DNA from: Bacteriovoracaceae bacterium
Lineage (GTDB): Bacteria > Bdellovibrionota > Bacteriovoracia > Bacteriovoracales > Bacteriovoracaceae
NCBI GenBank assembly: GCA_018649885.1
Contig: JABIHA010000020.1
Location: 62,001 to 126,000, forward strand
Reading direction: 5' to 3'
DNA: 64,000 nucleotides
The notes beneath the pieces were generated by a model. It worked only from the letters and a program-made list of their open reading frames with translations, made no database searches and was not told the DNA's origin. The position numbers and the translations under genes are program-made. Positions 34,390-44,234 of the stretch are shown here, one piece after another (position 1 is the stretch's first letter; each line of letters starts with the position of its first letter).

Positions 34390-36867
34390 ATGAGCTTTTC
34401 TATGAGATCTCAAAGTATTCCAGAACTACTCCTTCCTGTCGGTGATATGCGCATGTGCCTTGCGGCCATCCACCACGGAGCAGACGCCATTTACGTGGGC
34501 ATGCCACAGTTTAATGCGCGCGGAAGAACTGAGGATTTTAGTTTTGAACACCTTGGCGAGATGATAAATCTTTGTCACCTTTATGGTGTAAAAGTTCATG
34601 TGGCCTTTAATATAGTGATCTTTGAAAGAGAACTAAAAAGTGCCCATCAGGCCCTATTGCAAGTTTTGGCCCTTGGCCCTGATGCACTGATAGTACAAGA
34701 TTTGGGTCTCATTAAAATGATTAAAACCATTGCTCCCTGGCAGGAAGTTCATGGTTCAACTCAAATGAGTGTCACAAGTGATCTTGCTATTCGTTTTTTA
34801 TCTGATTTAGGAATTAGTCGTTTTGTTCTTGGGAGAGAAAACTCCATCTCTGATATTGAAACTATTAAAAAAAACACCGACTGTGAGCTTGAAGTTTTTA
34901 TTCACGGAGCACTTTGTGTCGCCTATTCAGGGCAATGCTTTACCAGTGAGACCATTGGCGGACGAAGTGCTAACAGAGGGCAATGTGCCCAAAGCTGTCG
35001 ATTTGAATACGATATGTTTGTGGATGGTGAGAAAAAAGATCTAGTGGATAGAAGCTATCTTGTTTCACCTCAAGACCTATGTGGGCTTGAACAACTCCCT
35101 CAGTTGATGGAGATAGGAGTTGACTCGTTTAAGATTGAAGGAAGACTCAAAGGGGCCCATTATGTGGCCCAAGCGGCAAAGTCATATAAGGCATACCGAG
35201 ATAAAACCCTGGGCCCTTCGAAGACAGTTCCCAGGGAACTTATATCACCTATGGCCATTACTTACTCTAGAGGCCTTTACTCTGGCTGGCTTGATGGAGT
35301 TCAACACCAAAAGCTTGTGGATGGTAGATTTGGCTCAAACCGTGGACTCCTAGTAGGTAAGATTTTAGTTCAAAAGGGAAAATCACTGCTGATAAGCTCT
35401 CATCACCAAATTAATAAGGGAGATGGGCTTCTTTTTATCACTTCAAAAAATGCAGAAGTAGGCTCTAAGGTTTATGAATGCAGTCAAACAAACGACCACG
35501 AATTTCTTGTCAGCTTCTCTAATGATTTTGACCAGCGCCTAATTGAGTGTGGAAATGAGGTTTATCTCAATAGCTCTAGCACTCTATATAAAGAACTCGA
35601 CCAAGTAATTGATGATAAGAGAAAACAAAAAAAGATCCCTGTGAATATCGTTTTAAAGGCCCATGCTGGAGAATATGCAGAACTTGAAATGAGTGATGGT
35701 GTAAATTGTGTAAAAGTAAAATCCCCCGAGCTTCTACAAGAGGCACAAAAAGAACAAGATATAGAAAAAGTAAAAAAAGAAATTAGCTCACTTGGCGGAA
35801 GTGTCTTTTGTGTAGGCGATCTTCAGATAAATCAATCAGGTAATACACCTTTTCTTCCCAATAAAGCTCTCAAAGTTTTAAGAAAATTGGCCTGTTCAGA
35901 GCTTGCGGCAAAAAGAACATCAATAGAGGATCATCAAATTGAAAATTTTGAATTACCTCACCTTGTGACTTCACCCAAGAGAGCGCCAGTGCTCAATATT
36001 CTGGTGCGCTGTATTGAGCAAGTCGAAGACCTTCTAAGCTTTAATGAATGCTCAAGGATTGGAAGTATAGTACTAGACTTTGAATTTGGAGCCGATTACG
36101 GTAAAGCACTATCACTTGTCAAGGCCGCAAAAATTCCTTGTGGAATCGCTACCAATAGAATTTTAAGGCCAGGTGAATATCACCACATGAAGTCTTTAAT
36201 TCGTCTGAGTCCTGATTTCATACTGGCCCGCAATTTGGGGGCCGTGCAATTTTTAAAAGAAAACCAAAGTAGCATTCCGGTTAGAGGAGATTTTTCTCTC
36301 AATGTCACTAATTCTCTAAGTGCAATGCATCTATTTGAAAAAGGCTTCGACACACTTTCCCTTTCTTATGATCTCAATTCAGATCAAGTTGTTGATCTCA
36401 TTGAAAACTGCCCTAGAGTAGATTTTGAATTGACTCTCCATCAGTATATGCCCTCATTTCATATGGAGCATTGTGTGTTTGCTGCTTTTCTAAGTAAGGG
36501 AAGTTCATTTAAAGACTGTGGAAAACCCTGTGAAAAACATAAGCTTGAGCTTCGTGACCAATTTGGGAATACCCACTTCATTAAGGCCGATAGCGAGTGC
36601 CGAAATACTATGTTTAATGGCACACCTCAATCAGCATCTTCGTTGATCGAAAAAGTAACATCGCTTGGAGTTCGTGAGTTTAGGTTTGAAGCATTATTTG
36701 AAAGAGGTGATGAGCTAATTAAAAAGATATCTCTTTATTTAGATTTCCTGGAAGGTGATATGGATTCCCAAACACTCAAAAAATCCCTTGGAGTTTTTGA
36801 AAAGTATGGCCTCTCCTCAGGACAGCTCAATAAAAAAGACCGATACCTTGATAGAAAAAAAAGATAA
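34390..36867 (+). CDS. Peptidase U32 family protein (YegQ/RlhA/YhbU-like), long form
   Basis: About 825 residues; the ATG at 34390 is the first in frame, a TTG at 34372 and an ATG at 34402 are alternatives, none with a strong binding site. The N-terminal U32 domain is clear: PELLLPVGD, GADAIYVGM, and the signature EVFIHGALCVAYSGQCFTS followed by GGRSANRGQCAQSCR, whose Cys residues resemble those binding an Fe-S cluster in the family. A middle and a second barrel-like C-terminal region with further Cys follow. E. coli RlhA, the closest functional model, hydroxylates 23S rRNA C2501 and is about 650 residues; this protein is roughly 170 longer. rRNA modification is a reasonable inference. Confidence 0.85.
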   Translation: MSFSMRSQSIPELLLPVGDMRMCLAAIHHGADAIYVGMPQFNARGRTEDFSFEHLGEMINLCHLYGVKVHVAFNIVIFERELKSAHQALLQVLALGPDALIVQDLGLIKMIKTIAPWQEVHGSTQMSVTSDLAIRFLSDLGISRFVLGRENSISDIETIKKNTDCELEVFIHGALCVAYSGQCFTSETIGGRSANRGQCAQSCRFEYDMFVDGEKKDLVDRSYLVSPQDLCGLEQLPQLMEIGVDSFKIEGRLKGAHYVAQAAKSYKAYRDKTLGPSKTVPRELISPMAITYSRGLYSGWLDGVQHQKLVDGRFGSNRGLLVGKILVQKGKSLLISSHHQINKGDGLLFITSKNAEVGSKVYECSQTNDHEFLVSFSNDFDQRLIECGNEVYLNSSSTLYKELDQVIDDKRKQKKIPVNIVLKAHAGEYAELEMSDGVNCVKVKSPELLQEAQKEQDIEKVKKEISSLGGSVFCVGDLQINQSGNTPFLPNKALKVLRKLACSELAAKRTSIEDHQIENFELPHLVTSPKRAPVLNILVRCIEQVEDLLSFNECSRIGSIVLDFEFGADYGKALSLVKAAKIPCGIATNRILRPGEYHHMKSLIRLSPDFILARNLGAVQFLKENQSSIPVRGDFSLNVTNSLSAMHLFEKGFDTLSLSYDLNSDQVVDLIENCPRVDFELTLHQYMPSFHMEHCVFAAFLSKGSSFKDCGKPCEKHKLELRDQFGNTHFIKADSECRNTMFNGTPQSASSLIEKVTSLGVREFRFEALFERGDELIKKISLYLDFLEGDMDSQTLKKSLGVFEKYGLSSGQLNKKDRYLDRKKR

Positions 36868-36892
36868 AGTGCCTATTTTTCGTCAGTCATAA

Positions 36893-38059
36893 TTAATTGC
36901 TCAAAATTGATTTGGCGATGACCTCTTTCATGATCTCACTTGTGCCGCCGTAGATTCTTTGAACTCGATTGTCCCGATACAACCTGGAAATAAGGTACTC
37001 ATCCATATAGCCATATCCTCCGTGAAGTTGGAGACAGTCATCAATCAACTTAGAGCTCATTTCACTGGCCCAAAGTTTGGCACTAGAGGCTGAAACGGTA
37101 ATATCTTTGCCTTCCAGAAACTCGCGGTAACATTTTTGAATATAGGCGTATCCCACATCTAAATTCATCTTCATTTCAGCAAGTTTGTACTTTGAGTTTT
37201 GAAAGCTTGCTATTTGCCTTCCAAAGGCCTTTCGCTCACTTGTGTACTTGAGCGTCGTCTCGAAGGCACCAAGGGCCTGTCCCATACACATAACTGCAAT
37301 TCCCAGGCGTTCAATACCAAGGTTTTTCATTAAATAGACAAATCCCTCCCCTGCTTTACCCAGCAGGTTTTCTTTTGGAACTTTGCAATTTTCAAAAAAG
37401 AGCTCACAGGTATCTTGAGCTTTTAGGCCCAGTTTATTAAAGCAGTTTCCACTACTAAATCCAGGTGTATCTCGCTCAACTACAAAAAGGGAGATTCCAG
37501 CATGTGGTTTTCCAGGGGTGGCCTCTGTTCTGGCAACCACCACTATAATGTCAGCGCTCATACCATTACTTATAAATGTTTTTTGCCCGTTAAGAACCCA
37601 CTGATCTCCGACTAGTTCAGCTTTAGTAGAAATATTGGCCAGGTCAGAGCCAACTGCTGGCTCAGTCATGGCAATAGCGCCAATTTTTTTGCCACAGGCC
37701 ATATCGGGGATCCATTTGAGCTTTTGCTCATGGGTCCCGAAATGATTAATGTAATTGGCAGTTAAGTCACTGTGGACTGCAAAGCCGACGGCCGTAGCAG
37801 AAGCACCCGCCTTCATCAATTGATGGTAAATAATCGCAGAGTAGCGAAAGTCAAGGCCAAGGCCTCCATACTTTTCTTCTTGAGTAAGGCATAAAAGGCC
37901 TAACTCACCCGCTTCACACCAAACCTGCCTAGGCATGATCCCTTGCTTTTCCCAGCTTGGATGATTTGGAGTAACTGAATTTGTAATCCACTTATCTATG
38001 GTATCTTGAAACTCAAGAATTTGATCATCTTCAAATAGGTTCACTCTAAGCTCCTTCAT
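36893..38059 (-). CDS. Acyl-CoA dehydrogenase
   Basis: 388 residues from the ATG at 38059; a GTG at 38086 is an alternative. FAD-dependent first step of fatty-acid beta-oxidation. Family blocks: AMTEPAVGSDLA, NGQKTFISNG, GERLGIAVM-like region, QLHGGYGYM and IYGGTSEIMKEVIA, the last carrying the catalytic Glu of short/medium-chain enzymes. It overlaps the fadJ stop by 14 bases and is the last gene of the tetR-fadI-fadJ-acd operon. Electrons would go to electron-transfer flavoprotein, not encoded here. Confidence 0.93.
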   Translation of the reverse strand: MKELRVNLFEDDQILEFQDTIDKWITNSVTPNHPSWEKQGIMPRQVWCEAGELGLLCLTQEEKYGGLGLDFRYSAIIYHQLMKAGASATAVGFAVHSDLTANYINHFGTHEQKLKWIPDMACGKKIGAIAMTEPAVGSDLANISTKAELVGDQWVLNGQKTFISNGMSADIIVVVARTEATPGKPHAGISLFVVERDTPGFSSGNCFNKLGLKAQDTCELFFENCKVPKENLLGKAGEGFVYLMKNLGIERLGIAVMCMGQALGAFETTLKYTSERKAFGRQIASFQNSKYKLAEMKMNLDVGYAYIQKCYREFLEGKDITVSASSAKLWASEMSSKLIDDCLQLHGGYGYMDEYLISRLYRDNRVQRIYGGTSEIMKEVIAKSILSN

Positions 38060-40241
38060 CGACTTCTGGATGAAATAGTTTTCCACGCTCTAAATGATCA
38101 TTCAAAATAGGTGAAACTTCAAATCTTTCGCCAAATTTATCTTCTAGCATCGCCATATTCTTTTTAAAGTGAGCGTGGCCAATAGAATCGATGTAGTGAA
38201 AGGGGCCTCCCAGCATTGGAGGAAAACCAAGACCTAAAACGGCTCCGATGTCTCCATCGACTGGACTCAACAGAACTCCTTCGTCCATGCATCTTAAGGC
38301 CTCATTAATAAATCGGTAAGCGAGTCTCATTTGAATGATTTCATTGTCTGTACAAGTACTGCTATTTTTTAGGCTATACTGCTGAATAATCTCGAGGGCC
38401 TCAGGATTAATCTCCTTGCCTTTTGGTTTAAACATTTTAGAGGCAAGACCAGTGGGCCTATCTTCATAAAGAAAAAATCCTTTTTTACTTTTTCTGCCGT
38501 AAAGACCTTTCTCACTAAGTTTATTTAAAATAGGATCTTTTACATTGCGAAGCTTCGATCCAATTCTTTGTGATAAAAAATCAGATATATGAGCAGCCGT
38601 ATCAATTCCTACCTCATCAAAAAGAGTAACTGGTCCAACAGGAAACCCAAAGTCTTTCATAAGATTGTCGAGTTTTTTAAAATCTATTCCCTCTTGTAAT
38701 AATAAGATGGATTCATCCATCAAGGCAGCAAGGACTCTTGTGGTATAAAATCCAGGAGAATCTTTGACCACAATGACTGTTTTTCCCTGGTCAAGACCCA
38801 TTTGTACCGCCCTTGCGATTGCCTGCTCAGAGTTTTTCTCATGCCCAATAACTTCTAGTAGAGGCATTTTGTTAACAGGAGAAAAATAATGCATGCCCAC
38901 AATATTTTCTGGTCGTGCTGCCTTTGAGGCCACTTCTGCGATGGGAATTGCCGAGGTATTTGTGGCAATTATGCAGTCTTCGGCGCAAACTTCTTCAAGC
39001 TGGGCGATAACTTTGTGTTTTAAATCGATATCTTCGAAAACGGCCTCTATAACAAAATCAACACGATCAAATTGTTTAAGATCAGTTTGAGCTCCAAGCT
39101 TTGCCATTAAGCGATCTCTTTCAAAGGAATTAATGGCACGTTTTTTACATCTTCTATTTAGCTCATCCCAGATCACTTTTTTTCCACGACCTAACCCTTC
39201 ATTGTTTACATCTTTTAAAATAACCTCTTTTCCTTTTAATAAACTCACAAGTCCAATGCCTGCCCCCATTTGACCGGCCCCAATAACAGCAAGAGTTGAA
39301 TCCTTTTTTTCAGGTTTACCTCTGCTATTTTTTTTCAGGTTGGTATTTCCAAAAAAAAGTGAAATTAAGCTCTTTGCTTGGGTGGATTGAGTGAGCACAC
39401 CAAACTCTTTGATTTCTCTTTCATAGCCGGCGGGTTTGCCTTTGTTAATTCCAGTTTCAACAGCATTGATGAGAGCAAAAGGAGCAGGATAGAGCCCTCT
39501 GGTTTTCTTTTTAATCATCGCCCTGGCCTGATTGAATAGTATTGCCCTTCCAGCAGGATTTCCTTCTAGTAGTTTTTCGGCAGTGGAAGAGGTTTTATTT
39601 TTATGTTCTAACTCTCCACTTATAAGTTTTTTGCACACACTCATTGAAGTCTCTTGAAGACCCCAATGAGATACAACTTGGTCGATCATTCCAATTTTTT
39701 TGGCCTGCTTGCTCCTGATATTTCGACCTGTAAGCATTAAATCTAGGGCCTTTTGAATTCCTACTCTTGGTGGAAGCCTTTGAGGAGCACCTCCAGCAGG
39801 AAAGAGTCCTAGAAGTATTTCAGGACAGGCAAGTACAGTTTTTGGATGGTCGGTGGCAATTAAATAGTGACAGCCAAGCGCCATTTCAACTCCTCCACCC
39901 AAACAAACACCGTGAATGGCGGCGACAACAGGCTTTTTACAATCTTCAATGCTTTGAAATGCCCTTTGTCCCCTACGTGGAATTTCTTCCCCTTTTTCTA
40001 TGGTATCTGCATCTTGTAAAATTTTAACATCTGCTCCCGCCATAAAGCAGTTTTCTTTGGTGGAGATAAATACAGCGCCTTTGACTTCTGGGGCCTTATT
40101 CACAAATTCCATTGAAGATTCAATTTCATTTAAAAATGTCTCATTTAGTGTATTCACTTTTTCGCCTGGATTATTAATTCTAATAATAGCGATTTCATCA
40201 ATAACTTCAATTTTTAAGATGGTATGATCGGGTGTTGTCAT
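38046..40241 (-). CDS. fadJ: Multifunctional fatty-acid oxidation protein, alpha subunit (FadJ-like)
   Basis: 731 residues from the ATG at 40241, which follows AAGGAGCAAGTG. The N-terminal third is enoyl-CoA hydratase/isomerase (FMAGADVKIL, HGVCLGGGVEMALGC, with the two catalytic acids in the crotonase positions). The middle is 3-hydroxyacyl-CoA dehydrogenase with Rossmann motif GAGQMGAGIG and the block NTSAIPIAE; the C-terminal dimerisation region follows (GFYTTRVL, LGFPPMLGGP). It acts with FadI in the hydration and oxidation steps of beta-oxidation. It starts 17 bases after fadI and is co-transcribed. Confidence 0.93.
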   Translation of the reverse strand: MTTPDHTILKIEVIDEIAIIRINNPGEKVNTLNETFLNEIESSMEFVNKAPEVKGAVFISTKENCFMAGADVKILQDADTIEKGEEIPRRGQRAFQSIEDCKKPVVAAIHGVCLGGGVEMALGCHYLIATDHPKTVLACPEILLGLFPAGGAPQRLPPRVGIQKALDLMLTGRNIRSKQAKKIGMIDQVVSHWGLQETSMSVCKKLISGELEHKNKTSSTAEKLLEGNPAGRAILFNQARAMIKKKTRGLYPAPFALINAVETGINKGKPAGYEREIKEFGVLTQSTQAKSLISLFFGNTNLKKNSRGKPEKKDSTLAVIGAGQMGAGIGLVSLLKGKEVILKDVNNEGLGRGKKVIWDELNRRCKKRAINSFERDRLMAKLGAQTDLKQFDRVDFVIEAVFEDIDLKHKVIAQLEEVCAEDCIIATNTSAIPIAEVASKAARPENIVGMHYFSPVNKMPLLEVIGHEKNSEQAIARAVQMGLDQGKTVIVVKDSPGFYTTRVLAALMDESILLLQEGIDFKKLDNLMKDFGFPVGPVTLFDEVGIDTAAHISDFLSQRIGSKLRNVKDPILNKLSEKGLYGRKSKKGFFLYEDRPTGLASKMFKPKGKEINPEALEIIQQYSLKNSSTCTDNEIIQMRLAYRFINEALRCMDEGVLLSPVDGDIGAVLGLGFPPMLGGPFHYIDSIGHAHFKKNMAMLEDKFGERFEVSPILNDHLERGKLFHPEVDEGA

Positions 40242-40258
40242 CACTTGCTCCTTATTCA

Positions 40259-41548
40259 TTACATATTAGGATTTTCTAAAAGCATCGCCAGCCCATGGCC
40301 TCCGGCCGCACAACCACTCACTACGCTGTAGCGTGAACCACTCTTTGCGAGCCTGCTAGCGGCCGTCATCACGAGTCTTGCTCCGGTTGCACCAAATGGG
40401 TGCCCAAGCGCCAGTGATCCACCAAAAATATTAAGCTGGTCCATGGGGATCTCTCCAATGGCATCAATGTTAAAGATATTTTTTGATAGAGTTTTTGAAT
40501 CCATCACTTTTAAATTGGCCACCATTTGTGAAGCAAATGCTTCATGTATTTCCCAAACACCAATATCTTTAATACACAGGTGGTTTTTTTCGAGAAGCTT
40601 GGTAATGGCGAGGCTTGGACCCAGGAGTAAATCATCTAAAGGTTCTGTCCCCGCAGTGATGTAATCCTTAATTATGGCCTTTGCCAAAAATCCTTGTTCA
40701 GCTGCGTATTCTTTTTCCATTAAAAGTACTGCTGCTCCTCCATCTGATAAAAATGAAGAGTTGGCCGCCGTTATTTGACCAAAGTTTCTATCAAATGAGG
40801 TACTTAATTTGGCCATACTCTCCAGGCTACTATCACCTCGGGGACCATTGTCTCGCTCGATTGTTTTAAATTCAGGCGCCAGTGAAATTGAGCAAACCTC
40901 ACCTTCATATTCTCCAGCTTCCCATGCCTGACTTGCCCTTTGGTGTGAGGAAAGTGAAAATTGATCAGCCTCTTCGCGAGTAACCCCAATTCTTTTTGCT
41001 AGTCTTTCACAACTTGCTCCCATTGTGAGTCCTGTAGAAAACTCTGTAACTGAAGGAACATCTGGGATTAAATCTTTTATTGAGAGTTTTTTGACCTCAT
41101 TTAGATAGTCAACAGGACCTTTTGCCTTTTGCAGTTTAATCAAGGCCTTTCTGATTTTTTTTGAGTGCCTAATAGGAAAATCAGATAGTGTTTCTGCCCC
41201 TCCTGAAATGGCCACCTTGTAGCGACTCAAGCTCATTTGATCAAAAGCAAGCCCAACTGCTATATTGGAAGAGATGCAGGCCATGCTAACTGTAAATGCA
41301 CTTGCCACAGGGGGAAGAGAGTTTCCAAGTAGAACCTCCCTTGCCATATTAGGTGCCTTGGGATCACTGATCACTGTGCCCATCACAACTTGTTCAATTA
41401 AATCCCTTGCTATGCCACTTTTTTTCAACAGCCCTTGGGTGGCCAATCTACCAAGATCGTGTGAGGCCAAATTTTCAAAGGCCCCATTACTTCGAATAAA
41501 GGGTGTTCTTACCCCATCAATAACAGCTACTTCTTTTACTTGTTGCAT
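40259..41548 (-). CDS. fadI: Acetyl-CoA acyltransferase (thiolase, FadI-like)
   Basis: 429 residues from the ATG at 41548 (GGAGTTAAA before it), overlapping the tetR end by about 13 bases. Thiolase landmarks: nucleophilic Cys in VSMACISSN near residue 90, the NGG-type loop, His in GHPFGATGAR and the acid/base Cys in VSGCAAGGHG near the C-terminus. It cleaves 3-ketoacyl-CoA to acetyl-CoA in the last step of beta-oxidation. The length and the pairing with a 730-residue alpha subunit suit the FadI/FadJ type. Confidence 0.93.
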   Translation of the reverse strand: MQQVKEVAVIDGVRTPFIRSNGAFENLASHDLGRLATQGLLKKSGIARDLIEQVVMGTVISDPKAPNMAREVLLGNSLPPVASAFTVSMACISSNIAVGLAFDQMSLSRYKVAISGGAETLSDFPIRHSKKIRKALIKLQKAKGPVDYLNEVKKLSIKDLIPDVPSVTEFSTGLTMGASCERLAKRIGVTREEADQFSLSSHQRASQAWEAGEYEGEVCSISLAPEFKTIERDNGPRGDSSLESMAKLSTSFDRNFGQITAANSSFLSDGGAAVLLMEKEYAAEQGFLAKAIIKDYITAGTEPLDDLLLGPSLAITKLLEKNHLCIKDIGVWEIHEAFASQMVANLKVMDSKTLSKNIFNIDAIGEIPMDQLNIFGGSLALGHPFGATGARLVMTAASRLAKSGSRYSVVSGCAAGGHGLAMLLENPNM

Positions 41549-42117
41549 TTTAACTCCGATTTTCTCCAAATCCCATCAATAAGCATATCTACTAATATAT
41601 TAAAACTTTGTTCTGCATCCACTTGTATCACCAAATTTTCTTGTTCTTCTAAATCTACAAATCCATGAATACTACTGCGGACAAATCGCACCATGTGAAT
41701 ACTAAACTCCTCTCGCATATTGAGAGTGCTCAAAAATTTAGTTAACAGTCGAACAGGCTTTAGTGTGACTCTTTTTAATTCTTTGTCATTTTTATCAATT
41801 GGAATTGTCATGGTTTCATAAATCCCAGAGTGTTCTTGGTAAAAATCTCTATAGGCAAAACATAATTTACGAAAACCATCTTTACCTTCAAGTCCTTGAG
41901 TATCTAGTTGTAATTTTTCAAAGAGCATCTCATTGGTTTTAATTTGAACGGCCCTGATTAAGTCCTTTAGACCATCAAAGTGGTTATAAAGGGAGGGAGA
42001 TTTCATATTCATTTTTTTGGCCACATCGCCCAGCTGGAAATTGTTTAATCCGTTTTGATCAATTAGCTGAGTGGCCGCCTCAATTATTTCATCTGTCGAC
42101 TTACCAATTCTACCCAC
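41536..42117 (-). CDS. TetR-family repressor of the beta-oxidation operon
   Basis: 193 residues from a GTG start preceded by GAGAGGATT. The N-terminal helix-turn-helix is typical of TetR (FQLGDVAKKMNMKSPSLYNHF, residues about 26-46). The C-terminal ligand domain (residues 60-190) is helical, of a size able to hold an acyl-CoA. It is the first gene of the operon tetR-fadI-fadJ-acyl-CoA dehydrogenase, and a perfect inverted repeat lies 15 bases upstream, so it probably represses its own operon and is released by long-chain acyl-CoA, as PsrA/FadR-type TetR proteins do. The ligand is inference. Confidence 0.9.
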   Translation of the reverse strand: MGRIGKSTDEIIEAATQLIDQNGLNNFQLGDVAKKMNMKSPSLYNHFDGLKDLIRAVQIKTNEMLFEKLQLDTQGLEGKDGFRKLCFAYRDFYQEHSGIYETMTIPIDKNDKELKRVTLKPVRLLTKFLSTLNMREEFSIHMVRFVRSSIHGFVDLEEQENLVIQVDAEQSFNILVDMLIDGIWRKSELKCNK

Positions 42118-42132
42118 GCAATCCTCTCAAAA

Positions 42133-42157
42133 AATAAACTAACCCGATTAGTTTATT
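42133..42157. promoter_or_regulatory. Putative TetR operator of the fad operon
   Basis: Perfect inverted repeat with 10-base arms AATAAACTAA and TTAGTTTATT around the spacer CCCGA, centred 28 bases upstream of the GTG of the tetR gene. Size and placement over the expected promoter are typical for a TetR-dimer operator. Confidence 0.75.
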
Positions 42158-42413
42158 CAAAATAACGCCGATTCCAGCTAAATGCAAGTCTGAAAAATTG
42201 CCTATTTATTGAAATGTTTCGAATAACAACAAGCGTCAAGAAACCTCAAAACTTCATCTGTAGTGGAAACTCCATAGAAAACTAATACCTTTTTTTTCTT
42301 CCAAAACTTTGATTAAGAATTTTATTGCTAACGCGTGACGAATCTACACATCGCATTGACACCATCAATTCGCTGAGCAATCTTGCCTTAATTAATTTAA
42401 ATTTGGAGAAACA

Positions 42414-42779
42414 ATGAAGTATTTATTACTACTTACCCTATTACTTTCTACAAGTGCATTTGCCAGAATCAGTCAAAGTGGCGCTGTTCAAGTGGCCCTA
42501 GAAGAAATGCAAAGAGAGGGTGGCTCTCACTTTGGAACCGATTCATGGAAAGATTATCTCGATATAACGACGGTTGTATCTAAGAAAGAATATAAGAAAA
42601 TGTTAAAAATATCCTCAAAAAATGGAAACACAGATTTTTCAGATTTTCTAACTCAGTACCCTTACAGTGAAAATTTCTATGTAAATGTTGAAGTCAGCGA
42701 TTGTGTTATTCAATGGATTCTTTATGTTGTGAATAAGAGTTCTGGTAAGCTAGTTGACCAAATTTCTGATCAAGAATAA
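42414..42779 (+). CDS. Small exported protein of unknown function
   Basis: 121 residues with signal peptide MKYLLLLTLLLSTSAFA; TTGGAGAAAC precedes the ATG. The mature protein contains one Cys (VSDCVIQW) and a C-terminal strand resembling PepSY-type or beta-lactamase-inhibitor-like small domains (WILYVVNKSSGKLVDQ), a weak resemblance only. Confidence 0.7.
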   Translation: MKYLLLLTLLLSTSAFARISQSGAVQVALEEMQREGGSHFGTDSWKDYLDITTVVSKKEYKKMLKISSKNGNTDFSDFLTQYPYSENFYVNVEVSDCVIQWILYVVNKSSGKLVDQISDQE

Positions 42780-42989
42780 AAAATCTAATTTTTGCTATCC
42801 CTCGCTACATAGAGCATCGTGATAGTCTTTTTTGAAAAAATAATTTAGGTGGGGGCGATTGGCAGGGTGTGAATGATCGCCTAGAAGCATGCCGCTAAAA
42901 GTGCAGCTACCTGCCATTCCCAAACAAGAAGACCGTCTAGATTGGTCAACTACCCTCTTGTTTAGATTCAAACTTTCCGAAAAGACCAG

Positions 42990-44174
42990 GTGGCAATAAA
43001 TATTCAAAATATATTACGACTAGTTTTGCTATCCATTTTGTTGGTAGAAAGCAAAAGTTTGCTGAGTTGTGAAAGAGGTCTCCTGATTGAAGCTGAAACC
43101 CCAGAAGGGTTGATCGATTCAATTGATGGCATAGCTGTTAAACAAGAAAGAGAACCTGCTGCAGAAAAAGCTGATTATCGAATGAATTGTGATTCTATGC
43201 CCTACAAATTGGTGGGTCGTGGAAGCGAAGATCATAAGTTAATACAAAGAGGAAATAACTGTGTCGACAAAAGCTGTGTCGACGAGGGTGACGAAGAGCT
43301 TTTGAGTGTTTTTGATGAGGTTTTTGATGAGGGAGTAGCATGCTTGATGGGCCAGGCGAAACAAACTGCAGCTAATGCGATTGACCCTCTTGTTATTGAA
43401 GGATTAATGGAGAAAATTAAAAATAGAATCCCCTTAACAAGTGATGAGATTGCCACAGTTAAATCAAATTTTTCACTCAAAAATGCGGCACTTATTAGCT
43501 CACTCGCCAGTGGTAATGGTGATTTTGCAAAATTGATTGATTTGCAATCACAAAGTCCTGCGATTCGTGAATATGGCGTCAATAAATATCATTTACGTTT
43601 GAGAAAAGAAGAAGAATTGGATCAGCTATACAACCCAACCAATAGATCGCGAGTAAAATTTTACTGCTCTTCGAACGATGATATTTCTATACATGAAACA
43701 ATTAATGGAGCTACATTTGTAGCTTCCATTGGCCCTGAACTTGGGTTCTCGCCCTTTGTTATGCGCGCGGCCTATCTTGGGGGAGTCGCATGGCCTAGAG
43801 TGAATTTAAAAAGGCATGTCTTTTACAATACCTTTCCCAACTGGAAAGAGTCGACTAAGGCAGCTATTTTTCATGAGTTGTTCCACAATATTGGCTACCC
43901 TCATGGCAATAATATCAACAGCATTACCCTTGGGGATAAGGCCATTCCCGTCCATACGGCCTGTACTATTTGTTGTTTTCCAAATGGTAATACATCTCCC
44001 AGTATAGGTTCTTCGCCGACATGTCTTGTGGAGGATCGCCAGCATGCGTGCCGCATATGTCGAGGTGATTATGGATCATCTAAGGAAGAAATAAAATCCC
44101 AGACTTACCAAAATGCAGAAAAAAAATACTTAAAAAGAACTTCGATGTGTACTAGTTATGGAAACCCGCAATAA
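42990..44174 (+). CDS. Exported protein with metzincin zinc-protease motif
   Basis: 394 residues from a GTG (AAGACCAG upstream). The hydrophobic N-terminus ends in LLSCER, so it may be a lipoprotein or carry an ordinary signal peptide. Near residue 295 stands FHELFHNIGYPHG, a full HExxHxxGxxH motif: three zinc His, the catalytic Glu and the Gly of metzincin proteases. The upstream half is acidic and may be a propeptide or substrate domain. The last 80 residues contain a Cys cluster (CTICCF, CRICRG). The expected Met-turn after the motif is not obvious, so the exact family is open. Confidence 0.7.
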   Translation: MAINIQNILRLVLLSILLVESKSLLSCERGLLIEAETPEGLIDSIDGIAVKQEREPAAEKADYRMNCDSMPYKLVGRGSEDHKLIQRGNNCVDKSCVDEGDEELLSVFDEVFDEGVACLMGQAKQTAANAIDPLVIEGLMEKIKNRIPLTSDEIATVKSNFSLKNAALISSLASGNGDFAKLIDLQSQSPAIREYGVNKYHLRLRKEEELDQLYNPTNRSRVKFYCSSNDDISIHETINGATFVASIGPELGFSPFVMRAAYLGGVAWPRVNLKRHVFYNTFPNWKESTKAAIFHELFHNIGYPHGNNINSITLGDKAIPVHTACTICCFPNGNTSPSIGSSPTCLVEDRQHACRICRGDYGSSKEEIKSQTYQNAEKKYLKRTSMCTSYGNPQ

Positions 44175-44234
44175 GTATGAAAACTAAAACTTATAAAACG
44201 TTTTGCAGAAGATATTACACTGAATGCCAAATTT

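Noticed and set aside
42795..43007. 70-codon minus-strand frame
   Set aside because: No binding site, atypical composition, and it overlaps the start of the metzincin-motif gene.
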